Shown here: positions 53,236 to 61,229 of the stretch, in pieces | Position numbering within the stretch: position 1 is the stretch's first letter | How the letters are laid out: every line of letters starts with the position of its first letter | Assembly: GCF_036226525.1 (NCBI RefSeq) | Contig: NZ_CP108487.1 | Span: 7,564,001-7,628,000 of the forward strand | DNA from: Kribbella sp. NBC_01245 | GTDB lineage: Bacteria; Actinomycetota; Actinomycetes; Propionibacteriales; Kribbellaceae | Reading direction: 5' to 3' | Length of the DNA: 64,000 nt | Made by a program: the position numbers and the translations under genes | The notes under the pieces: generated by a model | Told to the model about the DNA's origin: nothing | The model's input: only the letters and a program-made list of their open reading frames with translations | The model's database searches: none

Positions 53236-54117
53236 GTGGCCCGTCCTCTCAGCAAGTCCTTGCGAAATCAGTTGGCCGTCTACCAAACGTTCGCGATGGA
53301 GCATTATCAGGAGCGACTGTCGTGGCAGGCCACAGCTGATACTGGCGTGTTCTCGGTATGCACGGATCCGGTACCGAACCCACCGAGGCAATCAGCGTTG
53401 CTCTGTCCGTTCTGCGGCCAGATCATCGCGAGGGAGTTGATGTCCAAGGAGGACGCGCCCCCTAGAGGGGGCCAGTCTTCACTGGGCGCGACGGCTGTTG
53501 TCGTCGTGCTTACGTGCAAGCGGTGCAACAACGGTCTTGGGGCTACTTACGAAGCCGAGGCAGCGACGTTGAAGCGGGAGGACCAGGTTGAGGAACTGAC
53601 CGCAGAGGACCATGCAGCGCTTTCGGCGGCTCGCTCGGTGATCGAACGACAGGTCGGGGTTCGGATCATCGCGCGGCCTCTCGCCTTCAACATGACAGAC
53701 CTCAAGGCGGCATTCGTGATCGCATTCGGCGTGCTCGGGTATCGATGGGCGATGAGCCCCGAGCTTCAACCAGTTCGGAACGGCATCGTTAATGGATATG
53801 AGCCGGGTAAGAGATCTGTTCAGATTATCGAACTGGGCGCAGGTAGCTCAGTGATAGGTGACTTCGTGCTTGAACTCGCGGCACCCGAACAGTGCGTAGT
53901 GGTTGTTGCTCGCACAGGTCGCGCTGTTGTTCTACCGATCCCGGGGGCTCCACAGATACCCACACTCCGCTCGAAGGACGTTCGGGCCCGCCATTTTCCC
54001 TGGCCTGCTACGGCTGCGCATGGTCGCATTAACGAGGTCGAGCGCGCATGTCTTGCTGGCACGCTCTTCCACGCTGATCTGTGCCACGCGCATTGGCCCA
54101 ATGTGCGTTACGTCTAG
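53236..54117 (+). CDS. HNH_5-like zinc protein
   Basis: A 293-aa protein. It contains LCPFCGQ (CxxC), then SKEDAPP in the place of the family's EHxxP, and LTCKRCNNGLGATYEAEA (CxxCN) around residues 55-115. This is the pattern of HNH_5 endonuclease-like proteins, although the key His is Asp here. The remaining 180 residues are alpha/beta without a known motif. GTG 53236. It may be an altered nuclease or a structural HNH fold. Confidence 0.65.
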   Translation: MARPLSKSLRNQLAVYQTFAMEHYQERLSWQATADTGVFSVCTDPVPNPPRQSALLCPFCGQIIARELMSKEDAPPRGGQSSLGATAVVVVLTCKRCNNGLGATYEAEAATLKREDQVEELTAEDHAALSAARSVIERQVGVRIIARPLAFNMTDLKAAFVIAFGVLGYRWAMSPELQPVRNGIVNGYEPGKRSVQIIELGAGSSVIGDFVLELAAPEQCVVVVARTGRAVVLPIPGAPQIPTLRSKDVRARHFPWPATAAHGRINEVERACLAGTLFHADLCHAHWPNVRYV

Positions 54118-54216
54118 TAGTGGTGCAGTGCGTAGCGTGGGACTCGACCGGGTCGCTTGCGATCGCCTGTGCGGTGAGGCCTGCCTGAATGTGCGGGTCT
54201 CACCGATCAGTTGGCA

Positions 54217-54861
54217 TCAGTCGGGAAACGGCACACCGGTGTTGCTGTGGCAGCGGTAGCCGTTGGGGTTTTTACCCTCTGAAAGGTACTGCTGGTGGTA
54301 GGGCTCGGCGTAGTAGAAGGTGGCCGCGGGGGCTACTTCGGTGGTGATGTCGTCGTAGCCGCGGGACTTGATCGCCGGTTGGTAGGTGGCTCGGGTGGAC
54401 TCGATGGTGGGCACCTGGTCCGGGGAGGTGTAGTAGATGGCGGAGCGGTATTGGGAGCCTAGGTCGTTGCCCTGGCGCATGCCCTGGGTTGGGTCGTGGG
54501 ACTCCCAGAAGACCTTCAGTAGGTCCTCGAACGACACCTTCGAAGGGTCGTAGACGACGCGCACGGCTTCGGTGTGACCGGTCATGCCGCTGCAGACCTC
54601 TTCGTACGTCGGGTACGGGGTGTAGCCGCCGGCATAACCCACGGCCGTCGTGTAGACGCCTGGGATCTGCCAGAAGACCTCCTCGGTGCCCCAGAAACAG
54701 CCCGTGCCGAACCACACCTCGCCGAACCCCTCGGGGGCCGGGGCGGTCTGGGGTGTGCCGAGCACGATGTTGTCGGCGGGTACGGCGAAACCGGGGGTCT
54801 CGCGACCGGGGAGGGCCTTGTCGGCCTCGACCAGGGCTGACTTGTTCCTGAACAACGACAT
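54217..54861 (-). CDS. msrA: Peptide methionine sulfoxide reductase A
   Basis: A 214-aa enzyme reducing methionine-S-sulfoxide in proteins. Catalytic Cys55 is in GTGCFWGTE; EVCSGMTGHTEAVRV and YYAEPYHQQYL are family blocks. The C-terminal GYRCHSNTG holds the recycling Cys. Length is normal. The last 27 bp of the shared core recur at three other sites to the left, and this copy has its own ending (VPFPD). The gene is therefore intact but appears to be an integration target. Confidence 0.95.
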   Translation of the reverse strand: MSLFRNKSALVEADKALPGRETPGFAVPADNIVLGTPQTAPAPEGFGEVWFGTGCFWGTEEVFWQIPGVYTTAVGYAGGYTPYPTYEEVCSGMTGHTEAVRVVYDPSKVSFEDLLKVFWESHDPTQGMRQGNDLGSQYRSAIYYTSPDQVPTIESTRATYQPAIKSRGYDDITTEVAPAATFYYAEPYHQQYLSEGKNPNGYRCHSNTGVPFPD

Positions 54862-54960
54862 CTCACGCCTTTCGCAGCAGCAAAGTCCTACTCATGGTCT
54901 CTCAACGCCGTACCCAAGGCGAACCTTCCCCCGCGACCACCTAAAGCCCTTACGGCGCGA

Positions 54961-56418
54961 TTACGCGATCATGGCGGCGCTACGCCGGGGCACGGCGTCC
55001 GCCAATTGCCCGTACGCCGTGGCGATACGTCGTACCGCCTCAGTCAGGTCATCGGGCTGCAGCGTGTAAGGCAGGCGCATGAACCGCTCCAGCCCGCCAT
55101 CGGGGGAGAAGCGCGATCCGGCCATCAGGAGTACGCCGGTGCGCTCAGCCACTCCGACCAGGCTCGAGCCGACCGGCGCCGGCAGCTCGCACCACAGCGA
55201 CAACCCGCCACCGGGAAGCTCGAACGACCAAGACGGCAAGTGCTCCCGCAATGCACGAGCGAGCGCATCACGACGGGTAAGCAGGCCCATACGACGCTCC
55301 GGCAGGATCTCGTCGCGGGAGGCGATGAGCCGAGTCGCGATGAGTTGTTCGAGCACGGGCGCGCCCAGATCCATCGAGGCGCGCGCGTCGAGCACCCGAG
55401 CCACCAGCGCCGGAGGCACCCGAAGCCAGCCGATCCGCAGCCCACCCCAGAACGACTTGCTCAGACTCCCGATCGTGATCACCCCGAGCGGGTCGTACGT
55501 CGCGAAGGGCGCGGGCATCGGGCGTCCATCCAACGCCAAATCGGCCAGCGTCTCGTCGATGATCGCGGTGGTCCGGCTGCGCGCGAACGCGGCCGCCAGT
55601 CGCTCCCGATCCGCGTCAGGCATCAACCCACCAGTCGGGTTGTGGAAGTCCACCACCATCCACGCGGCCCGCGGCGCGGTCTGCCGAATGGTTGCCTCCA
55701 GCAACGGCAAGTCCCAGCCGTGCGGCGTCATCGGCGCGGCCACGATGCGGTTGCCACCACGGCGAATCGCGTCCATCGAGTTCGGATGAGTCGGGCTTTC
55801 GGTCAGCACCCGGTCGCCGATCTCGGCCACCGAACGGACCGCGAGCGCCGTACCAGCGAGGGCTCCGGCGGTCACGATGATCTGGTCGGGCGTGGTCGGC
55901 AGGCCCTTGGCCTCGTAGTACGCCGCGATCTCCTCGCGCAGTTCCAACAGCCCCTGCGGGTGATAGCCCGGCGTGCCGAGGTGGCTCGCCAGTTCCTCGG
56001 TGGCCGCGCCGACCGCCGACCCGATCCCGACGGCCGACGGCGAGGCGGCGCAGGTCAGGTCGTACAGCCCGGGCGTATCGAACTCGGGCGCCTGCGTGAT
56101 GCCCGCCGTACTCCGGCCACCTGTGCCGCGAGCCGCGCCCGACGGCAGGCTCGTCACGCTGCCGGAACCACGCCGGCTGGCGAGGTACCCGCGGTCGCGC
56201 AGTTCGCGGTACGCCGAGGCGACAGTGGTCCGGCTGACGCCCAGCGCCTCGGTCAGCTCGCGCTCACTCGGCAACCGCGCGCCCGGCGGGATCCGGCCAT
56301 CCGCGATCAGCAGGCGGATCCGCTCGGCCAGATTGCGGTACGCCGGACCGCCCGCCTCGGACCAGCCATGCATGAGCGCGGCGACCGTACTGGCGGGAAG
56401 ATGTCGTGGAGCAGCCAT
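54961..56418 (-). CDS. MocR-type regulator (GntR HTH plus aminotransferase-like domain)
   Basis: A 485-aa protein. A GntR wHTH at residues about 20-90 (LAERIRLLIADGRIPPGARL, SERELTEALGVSRTTVASAY) is joined to a fold-type I aminotransferase domain with PLP Lys in TIGSLSKSFWGGLRIG and Asp/Tyr ligands upstream (VVDFHNPTGG). MocR proteins sense PLP or amino acids. Divergent from a YczE-like membrane protein with 61 bp between; this pairing is known in Firmicutes and actinomycetes. Confidence 0.9.
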   Translation of the reverse strand: MAAPRHLPASTVAALMHGWSEAGGPAYRNLAERIRLLIADGRIPPGARLPSERELTEALGVSRTTVASAYRELRDRGYLASRRGSGSVTSLPSGAARGTGGRSTAGITQAPEFDTPGLYDLTCAASPSAVGIGSAVGAATEELASHLGTPGYHPQGLLELREEIAAYYEAKGLPTTPDQIIVTAGALAGTALAVRSVAEIGDRVLTESPTHPNSMDAIRRGGNRIVAAPMTPHGWDLPLLEATIRQTAPRAAWMVVDFHNPTGGLMPDADRERLAAAFARSRTTAIIDETLADLALDGRPMPAPFATYDPLGVITIGSLSKSFWGGLRIGWLRVPPALVARVLDARASMDLGAPVLEQLIATRLIASRDEILPERRMGLLTRRDALARALREHLPSWSFELPGGGLSLWCELPAPVGSSLVGVAERTGVLLMAGSRFSPDGGLERFMRLPYTLQPDDLTEAVRRIATAYGQLADAVPRRSAAMIA

Positions 56419-56479
56419 GCAGTCCACTATTGCCCAATTGGCTATCGAATACCAGACCAATCGGCCTCAAACTGGCATC

Positions 56480-57127
56480 GTGACCGCCACCACCGCAGTG
56501 CCAGCGCCCAATCTGAACCCGCTCGCCCAGCTCAAAGCGGGCCGCCTGACCCGACGGCTGATCCAGCTGTACGTCGGACTCGCGTGTTACGGCATCTCGT
56601 TCGGCGTGATGGTCCACAGTCATCTCGGCCTGCCGCCGTGGGCCGTGCTCGACTACGGCATCGCCGAGCACCTTCCGCTGACCATCGGCCAGTCGAGCAT
56701 CGGCGTGGCGTTCCTGGTGTTGCTGATGTGGATCCCGCTGCGGCAATGGCCCGGACTCGGCACGATCAGCAACGCCTTGGTGATCGGCGTGGTCTTGGAC
56801 CTGACTCTGTGGGCGCTGGACCGCCCGGATCAGCTCTGGATCCGGATCGCCTTCCTGGTCTTCGGCATCGTCGGCAACGGCCTGGCCACCGCGATGTACA
56901 TCGGCGCGCAGTTCGGGGCAGGCCCGCGCGACGGCCTGATGACCGGACTCGTCCGCCGTACCGGCCTGAGCGTCCGCCTCATCCGCACCACGATCGAGGT
57001 CGCCGTACTCGCGATCGGCTTCGTCCTCGGCGGCATCGTCGGCCTCGGCACCGTCGCCTACGCCCTGGCCATCGGCCCCCTGGCCCAACTCTTCCTGCCC
57101 CACTTCCGCGTCCGCCTGGATAAGTAG
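56480..57127 (+). CDS. YczE/YitT-family membrane protein
   Basis: A 215-aa protein with five or six membrane helices (LIQLYVGLACYGISFGVMVH, IGVAFLVLLMWIPL, ISNALVIGVVLDLTLWAL and so on) and the family block GAQFGAGPRDGLMTGL. A transporter-like role is assumed; the ligand is unknown. GTG 56480 is preferred; an ATG at 56417 overlaps the MocR start. Likely regulated by the divergent MocR. A long stem-loop follows. Confidence 0.82.
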   Translation: MTATTAVPAPNLNPLAQLKAGRLTRRLIQLYVGLACYGISFGVMVHSHLGLPPWAVLDYGIAEHLPLTIGQSSIGVAFLVLLMWIPLRQWPGLGTISNALVIGVVLDLTLWALDRPDQLWIRIAFLVFGIVGNGLATAMYIGAQFGAGPRDGLMTGLVRRTGLSVRLIRTTIEVAVLAIGFVLGGIVGLGTVAYALAIGPLAQLFLPHFRVRLDK

Positions 57128-57128
57128 G

Positions 57129-57209
57129 GCGGACCGCCAGCACCACACGACGACCGGAAACCGGCCAAAACAAGGCCGAATACCTGACGGTGTGGTGCTG
57201 GCGGTCCGC
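57129..57209. repeat. Long stem-loop repeat, family A copy 3
   Basis: A perfect 20-bp inverted repeat: GCGGACCGCCAGCACCACAC at 57129-57148 and its complement at 57190-57209, with a 41-nt loop. The outer 10 bp match copies 1 and 2. It lies between converging genes and begins 2 bp after the YczE-like stop. Confidence 0.88.
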
Positions 57210-57238
57210 TTTGCAGGACCCCTCAGCCTGCAGCTCTG

Positions 57239-59395
57239 TCAGCCCACCGGTTCGGCGACCTTCTCGGCCGCCTCCGTGGAAGGCGCGACGGCGAGCTTTC
57301 GCGGCCACCAGATGCGGGTGCCGAGGAGGGCGGTGACGCTGGGCACCAGGAAGATGGACATCAGGAAGGCCGAGATGGCGATGCCGACGGCCACGGAGAA
57401 GCCCATCTCGGTGAGCAAGGCCATTCCCGCCAGCATCAGCGAGGAGAACGTGCCCGCCAGGATCAATCCGGCGGCAGCCACCGAAGGCCCGCCGTGCTCG
57501 ATGGCCAGATCCGCCGCCGTACGGGGATCCGTCCCTTGTTCGGCCTCTTCCCGCAATCGCGCGATCATCAGGATGTTGTAGTCCGTCCCGATCGCGACCA
57601 CGAAGAGATACAGCATGATCGGCAGCGAGAACGTCACGCCCGCATGGCCCGCCGCGCCCTGGAAGACCAGGACCGTCGCGCCGATCGTGCTGAAGAAGCT
57701 CAGAATGACCGCCAGCATCAGGACGAGTGGCGCCAGCAGACTACGCAGCAGCAACGCCAGGATGAGCGCGATCAGACCACCCGCGACCGGGAAGATGACC
57801 GCCAGATCCCGGCTGTTCGCGTCCCGGATATCGGCATAGCTCGCGGTCACTCCACCGAGCAGGGGAGTGGTGCCGGCCGGGGCCGCGGCGTGTGCGACCT
57901 CGCGCAGTTTGCCGTCGACCAGGTCCATCGACTCCTTGGCGTACGGCGCCCCCGCGAGTACGACGTTGATCTGCGCGACCGTCTTGTCCGGATTCAGCAG
58001 CGCGAGACTTCCGTCCGCCCCTGCGGGTAGTACGGCGCCGACGCCCGGGACCTTGCCAAGCTCCTGTGCATACGCGTTCAAATCCTCAACGGACAAAGGC
58101 GAATCGCCGCGCACGTACACGGTCGTCGGGTTCAGCGCGCCGGCCGGGAAGCCCGACTGGAGGTCCTTCACCGCGCGAGCCGACTCGGTGTCATCGGGCA
58201 GCTGGCTGAACGCGTCGTAGTCGGTCTTCATCCCCAACGCACCGAGGGCCAGCGCGACCATCAGACCGCCCGAGATGACCGCCACCACGGCAGGCCGGCG
58301 GGCCGTGAAGGTGCCGAAGCGCTTGAACACCGCACCGCGCGGCGTCTTCTGCCACGACTTGGACGGCCAGAACACCTTCGGCCCGAGCAGCGAGACGACC
58401 GCGGGAACCAAGGTGATCGCCGCGAACGCCATCACGGCAACAGCGATGGCCAGACCCGGACCGAGGCTCTTGAAACCACCGAAGACGGCGAGTAGCAAGG
58501 CGCTGAAGGCCACGACGATGGCGCCCGCGGCCGAGACGATGACCTCGGATACGCGACTGGTGGCGTTGACCAGGGCCTCCTTCGGCTCCTCGCCCGCGCG
58601 CAGCCGTTCCCGGAAGCGGAACAGCAGGAACAGGATGTAGTCCGTGCCGACGCCGTAGAGCACCACCGTCAGGATCGTCTGCAGGTCTTGCGTCGCCTGC
58701 AGGTCGAAAGCCTTGGCCGCAAGGGCGATCAGACCAGGCGCGATCGCGCTCACCAGGCCGACCGTGAGCAACGGCAGGAACGCCGCGACCGGGCTGCGGT
58801 AGATGAACAGCAGCAGGCCGACGATCAGCACCACGGTGGCGATACCGACGACCACGAACGCGTTGTCGAAGGCGTCCTTGTTGTCCAGGAACAACGCGGC
58901 GTCCCCGGTCACGCCGTACTGCAGACCGCTGCCGTCGGCGGCTGGCCCGGCAGTGTCGCGCACCTTCTGGATCGCGTCGAGCACCTTCTGCTCGTCCGGC
59001 AGACCCTTCAGGCCGACGCTGATCAGCTGGACCTGCTTGTTCGGCGACAGCGCCTGCGGCCCGGTCATCGCGCCGGTCACGCGATCGATCTTGGCCGCGG
59101 TGATGCGACTGGCGATCTCGGCCGCCTTGGCCTGATCCGCCGCGGTCAGGACGGCGCCGTCGGTGCGTTTGACCACGATCGTGGCCGTCGCGTCATTGGT
59201 CTGCCCGAAGGCCTTGGCCGCGAGCTGTTGCGCCTGCACCGACTCGTACTTGTCGGGCAGGAAGCTCGTCTGGTCCTTGTTGGTCACGTCGGCCAGCGTC
59301 GGCGCGAACGCCACCACGGCGAACGCGGCGATCACCCAGGCGGCGATCACCTTCCAAGGGTTGTGGACGACGAACCGCCCAAGTCGAGTGAACAC
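57239..59395 (-). CDS. MMPL/RND-family exporter
   Basis: A 718-aa membrane protein with 11-12 helices in two halves. Each half contains the RND GTDY-type motif (VLYGVGTDYILFLLFR and VVAIGTDYNILMIARLR) needed for proton coupling. A soluble domain (QTSFLPDKYESVQAQQL) lies after the first helix. MMPL proteins export lipids or toxic compounds. It is divergent from a TetR gene with a double operator between them, so its expression is probably substrate-induced. Confidence 0.92.
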   Translation of the reverse strand: MFTRLGRFVVHNPWKVIAAWVIAAFAVVAFAPTLADVTNKDQTSFLPDKYESVQAQQLAAKAFGQTNDATATIVVKRTDGAVLTAADQAKAAEIASRITAAKIDRVTGAMTGPQALSPNKQVQLISVGLKGLPDEQKVLDAIQKVRDTAGPAADGSGLQYGVTGDAALFLDNKDAFDNAFVVVGIATVVLIVGLLLFIYRSPVAAFLPLLTVGLVSAIAPGLIALAAKAFDLQATQDLQTILTVVLYGVGTDYILFLLFRFRERLRAGEEPKEALVNATSRVSEVIVSAAGAIVVAFSALLLAVFGGFKSLGPGLAIAVAVMAFAAITLVPAVVSLLGPKVFWPSKSWQKTPRGAVFKRFGTFTARRPAVVAVISGGLMVALALGALGMKTDYDAFSQLPDDTESARAVKDLQSGFPAGALNPTTVYVRGDSPLSVEDLNAYAQELGKVPGVGAVLPAGADGSLALLNPDKTVAQINVVLAGAPYAKESMDLVDGKLREVAHAAAPAGTTPLLGGVTASYADIRDANSRDLAVIFPVAGGLIALILALLLRSLLAPLVLMLAVILSFFSTIGATVLVFQGAAGHAGVTFSLPIMLYLFVVAIGTDYNILMIARLREEAEQGTDPRTAADLAIEHGGPSVAAAGLILAGTFSSLMLAGMALLTEMGFSVAVGIAISAFLMSIFLVPSVTALLGTRIWWPRKLAVAPSTEAAEKVAEPVG

Positions 59396-59423
59396 GAGAC
59401 CCCTCCGTCTGTGATTGACCTGT

Positions 59424-59468
59424 CTACCTGCCGGTCGGTAGGTAGACTACCTGCCGCACGGTAGGTAA
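59424..59468. promoter_or_regulatory. Two tandem 22-bp TetR operators
   Basis: CTACCTGCCGGTCGGTAGGTAG (59424-59445; the central part is palindromic) and a second copy at 59447-59468 differ only in the middle and last base. Their centres are 23 bp apart. They fill the region between the exporter and TetR starts. Confidence 0.8.
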
Positions 59469-59489
59469 GAAAAGTGGGAGGCTGGTCAC

Positions 59490-60065
59490 ATGCAGCGCGA
59501 TACCAAGGCCGAGATCCATCAGGCCGCCCTGGAACTCTTCTCGACCCACGGCTACGAGAAGACCAGCCTGCGTGAGATCGCGGAGCAGGTCGGCATCACC
59601 AAGGCCTCGCTCTACTACCACTACTCGTCCAAGCAGGACCTGCTGAAGGCGATCATCGGCACCTTCTTCGACGACCTGCAACGGGTCCTGCAACTCGTGG
59701 ACGTGGTCGAGTGGAGCCCTGAGTCGGAGCGCGAGCTGCTCGCGGCGTACCTGGACGTGGTGATCCTGCACCGCTCGACCGGGCCGTCCCTGCTGCGCGA
59801 TTTCACCGCCGTGCTGGCCGCGTTCGAGGAGAGTCTGGACGAGCTGATCGCTCAGAGCCGGCGCTTCCAGGTCTGGCTGGCAGGTCCCGACCCGACCACG
59901 GCCGACCTGATCCTGGCGTCCGCGGCGGTCGAGGTGGTGGGCGCGGTGATCTCGAGCGCGTTGGCCACGCCGGAGGCCACGGACGAGGAGCTACGCCGCG
60001 TCGTACTGGGGGCCGCGACGGCCGTACTGGCCCTTCGTTCCAAGTCCGTCCAGGTGCCGTCGTAG
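59490..60065 (+). CDS. TetR-family repressor of the exporter
   Basis: A 191-aa regulator. HTH: ELFSTHGYEKTSLREIAEQV and GITKASLYYHYSSKQDLLKA. The ligand domain shows no recognised signature. The gene starts 22 bp after the second operator half, so autoregulation is likely. ATG 59490 lies behind GGGAGG. Confidence 0.92.
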   Translation: MQRDTKAEIHQAALELFSTHGYEKTSLREIAEQVGITKASLYYHYSSKQDLLKAIIGTFFDDLQRVLQLVDVVEWSPESERELLAAYLDVVILHRSTGPSLLRDFTAVLAAFEESLDELIAQSRRFQVWLAGPDPTTADLILASAAVEVVGAVISSALATPEATDEELRRVVLGAATAVLALRSKSVQVPS

Positions 60066-60068
60066 TCT
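60063..60068 (+). promoter_or_regulatory. -10 box of cystathionine gamma-synthase
   Basis: TAGTCT ends 6 nt before GTG 60075 and lies over the TetR stop codon. No ribosome site is present, so a leaderless transcript is suggested. Confidence 0.45.
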
Positions 60069-60074
60069 GAGCTG

Positions 60075-61229
60075 GTGACCACTTCTCCGCAGTACGGTTT
60101 CGAGACCCTTGCGATCCACGCCGGCAATGAGCCCGACCCCACCACCGGCGCTGTTGTGCCGCCGATCTACGCCACCAGCACCTACAAGCAGGACGGCGTC
60201 GGCGGTCTACGCAACGGGTACGAGTACTCACGCTCGGCCAACCCGACCCGGACGGCGCTGGAGGAGTGCCTGGCCGCGATCGAGGCCGGCACCCGCGGTT
60301 TCGCGTTCGCCAGCGGTCTGGCCGCCGAGGACACGCTGATGCGGTCGATCTGCAAGCCGGGCGACCACGTGGTCTTCCCCGACGACGCGTACGGCGGCAC
60401 GTTCCGGCTGTTCTCGAAGGTGCTCTCGCAGTGGGGTATCGACATGACGCCCGCGGCCGTCACCCACCCGGACGCCATTCGCAAGGCGATCCGCCCGGGC
60501 GTGACCAAGGTGGTCTGGCTGGAGACGCCGACCAACCCGCTGCTGAACGTGGCCGATATCGCGATCGTGGCCCAGATCGCCCATGACGCGGGCGCGCTGC
60601 TCGTCGTCGACAACACCTTCGCCTCGCCGTACCTGCAGCAGCCGCTGGAGCTCGGCGCCGACGTCGTCGTGCACTCCACCACCAAGTACATGGGCGGTCA
60701 CTCGGACGTCGTGGGCGGCGCGCTGATCGTTCGCGACCCGGAGCTGGCCGACAAGATCGCCTACCACCAGAACGCCATCGGCGCGGTGGCCGGCCCGTTC
60801 GACGCCTGGCTGGTGCTGCGTGGCATCAAGACCCTTGGCGTGCGGATGGACCGGCACAGCGACAACGCCGAGAAGGTCGTCGAGTACCTGCAGCGCCACC
60901 AGTCCGTCACCTCGGTTCTCTACCCGGGGATCGACGGTCACCCAGGCCACGAGACCGCTGCCAAGCAGATGAAGCGGTACGGCGGCATCGTCTCCTTCCG
61001 CGTCTCCGGTGGTGAGAAGCAGGCCATCGACATCTGCAACAAGGCCGAGGTCTGGACGCTGGGCGAATCGCTCGGTGGTGTCGAGTCGCTGATCGAGCAC
61101 CCGGGCAAGATGACGCACGCCTCGGTCGCGGGCACGCCGCTGGAGGTGCCGGGCGACCTGGTCCGGCTGAGCGTGGGCATCGAGACGGTCGACGACCTGC
61201 TGCACGACCTCGACCGCGCGATGTCTTAA
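60075..61229 (+). CDS. metB: Cystathionine gamma-synthase/lyase-type PLP enzyme
   Basis: A 384-aa Cys/Met-metabolism enzyme. PLP Lys204 in HSTTKYMGGHSDV; YEYSRSANPTR, ASGLAAEDTL and the Asp in VVDNTFASPYLQQPLELGAD (read in part) are in place; the C-terminal SLGGVESLIEHPGKMTH is standard. Substrate choice (synthase or lyase) cannot be decided from sequence. With the beta-synthase at 16 kb it completes a transsulfuration route. Its stop overlaps the next start (TAATG). Confidence 0.9.
   Translation: MTTSPQYGFETLAIHAGNEPDPTTGAVVPPIYATSTYKQDGVGGLRNGYEYSRSANPTRTALEECLAAIEAGTRGFAFASGLAAEDTLMRSICKPGDHVVFPDDAYGGTFRLFSKVLSQWGIDMTPAAVTHPDAIRKAIRPGVTKVVWLETPTNPLLNVADIAIVAQIAHDAGALLVVDNTFASPYLQQPLELGADVVVHSTTKYMGGHSDVVGGALIVRDPELADKIAYHQNAIGAVAGPFDAWLVLRGIKTLGVRMDRHSDNAEKVVEYLQRHQSVTSVLYPGIDGHPGHETAAKQMKRYGGIVSFRVSGGEKQAIDICNKAEVWTLGESLGGVESLIEHPGKMTHASVAGTPLEVPGDLVRLSVGIETVDDLLHDLDRAMS

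Larger units (their letters stand above)
41805..54262. mobile_element. Accessory zone of stacked integrations at the msrA 3' end
   Basis: Four same-orientation copies of the msrA 3' terminus share an identical 27-bp core (41830-41856, 48258-48284, 50023-50049, 54236-54262). They split the zone into units of about 6.4, 1.8 and 4.2 kb. Each copy has its own downstream codons and stop. The rightmost unit contains a C-terminal serine recombinase fragment. Interpretation as repeated att-site integration is inference; no intact recombinase is present. Confidence 0.6.

Noticed and set aside
41805..54262. Complete prophage
   Set aside because: No capsid, terminase, portal or tail genes are visible; only small membrane genes and a recombinase fragment.
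55006..57123. A 705-codon plus-strand frame across the MocR gene
   Set aside because: Arg/Pro-rich translation without motifs. It covers both the MocR gene (opposite strand) and the YczE-like gene (other frame).
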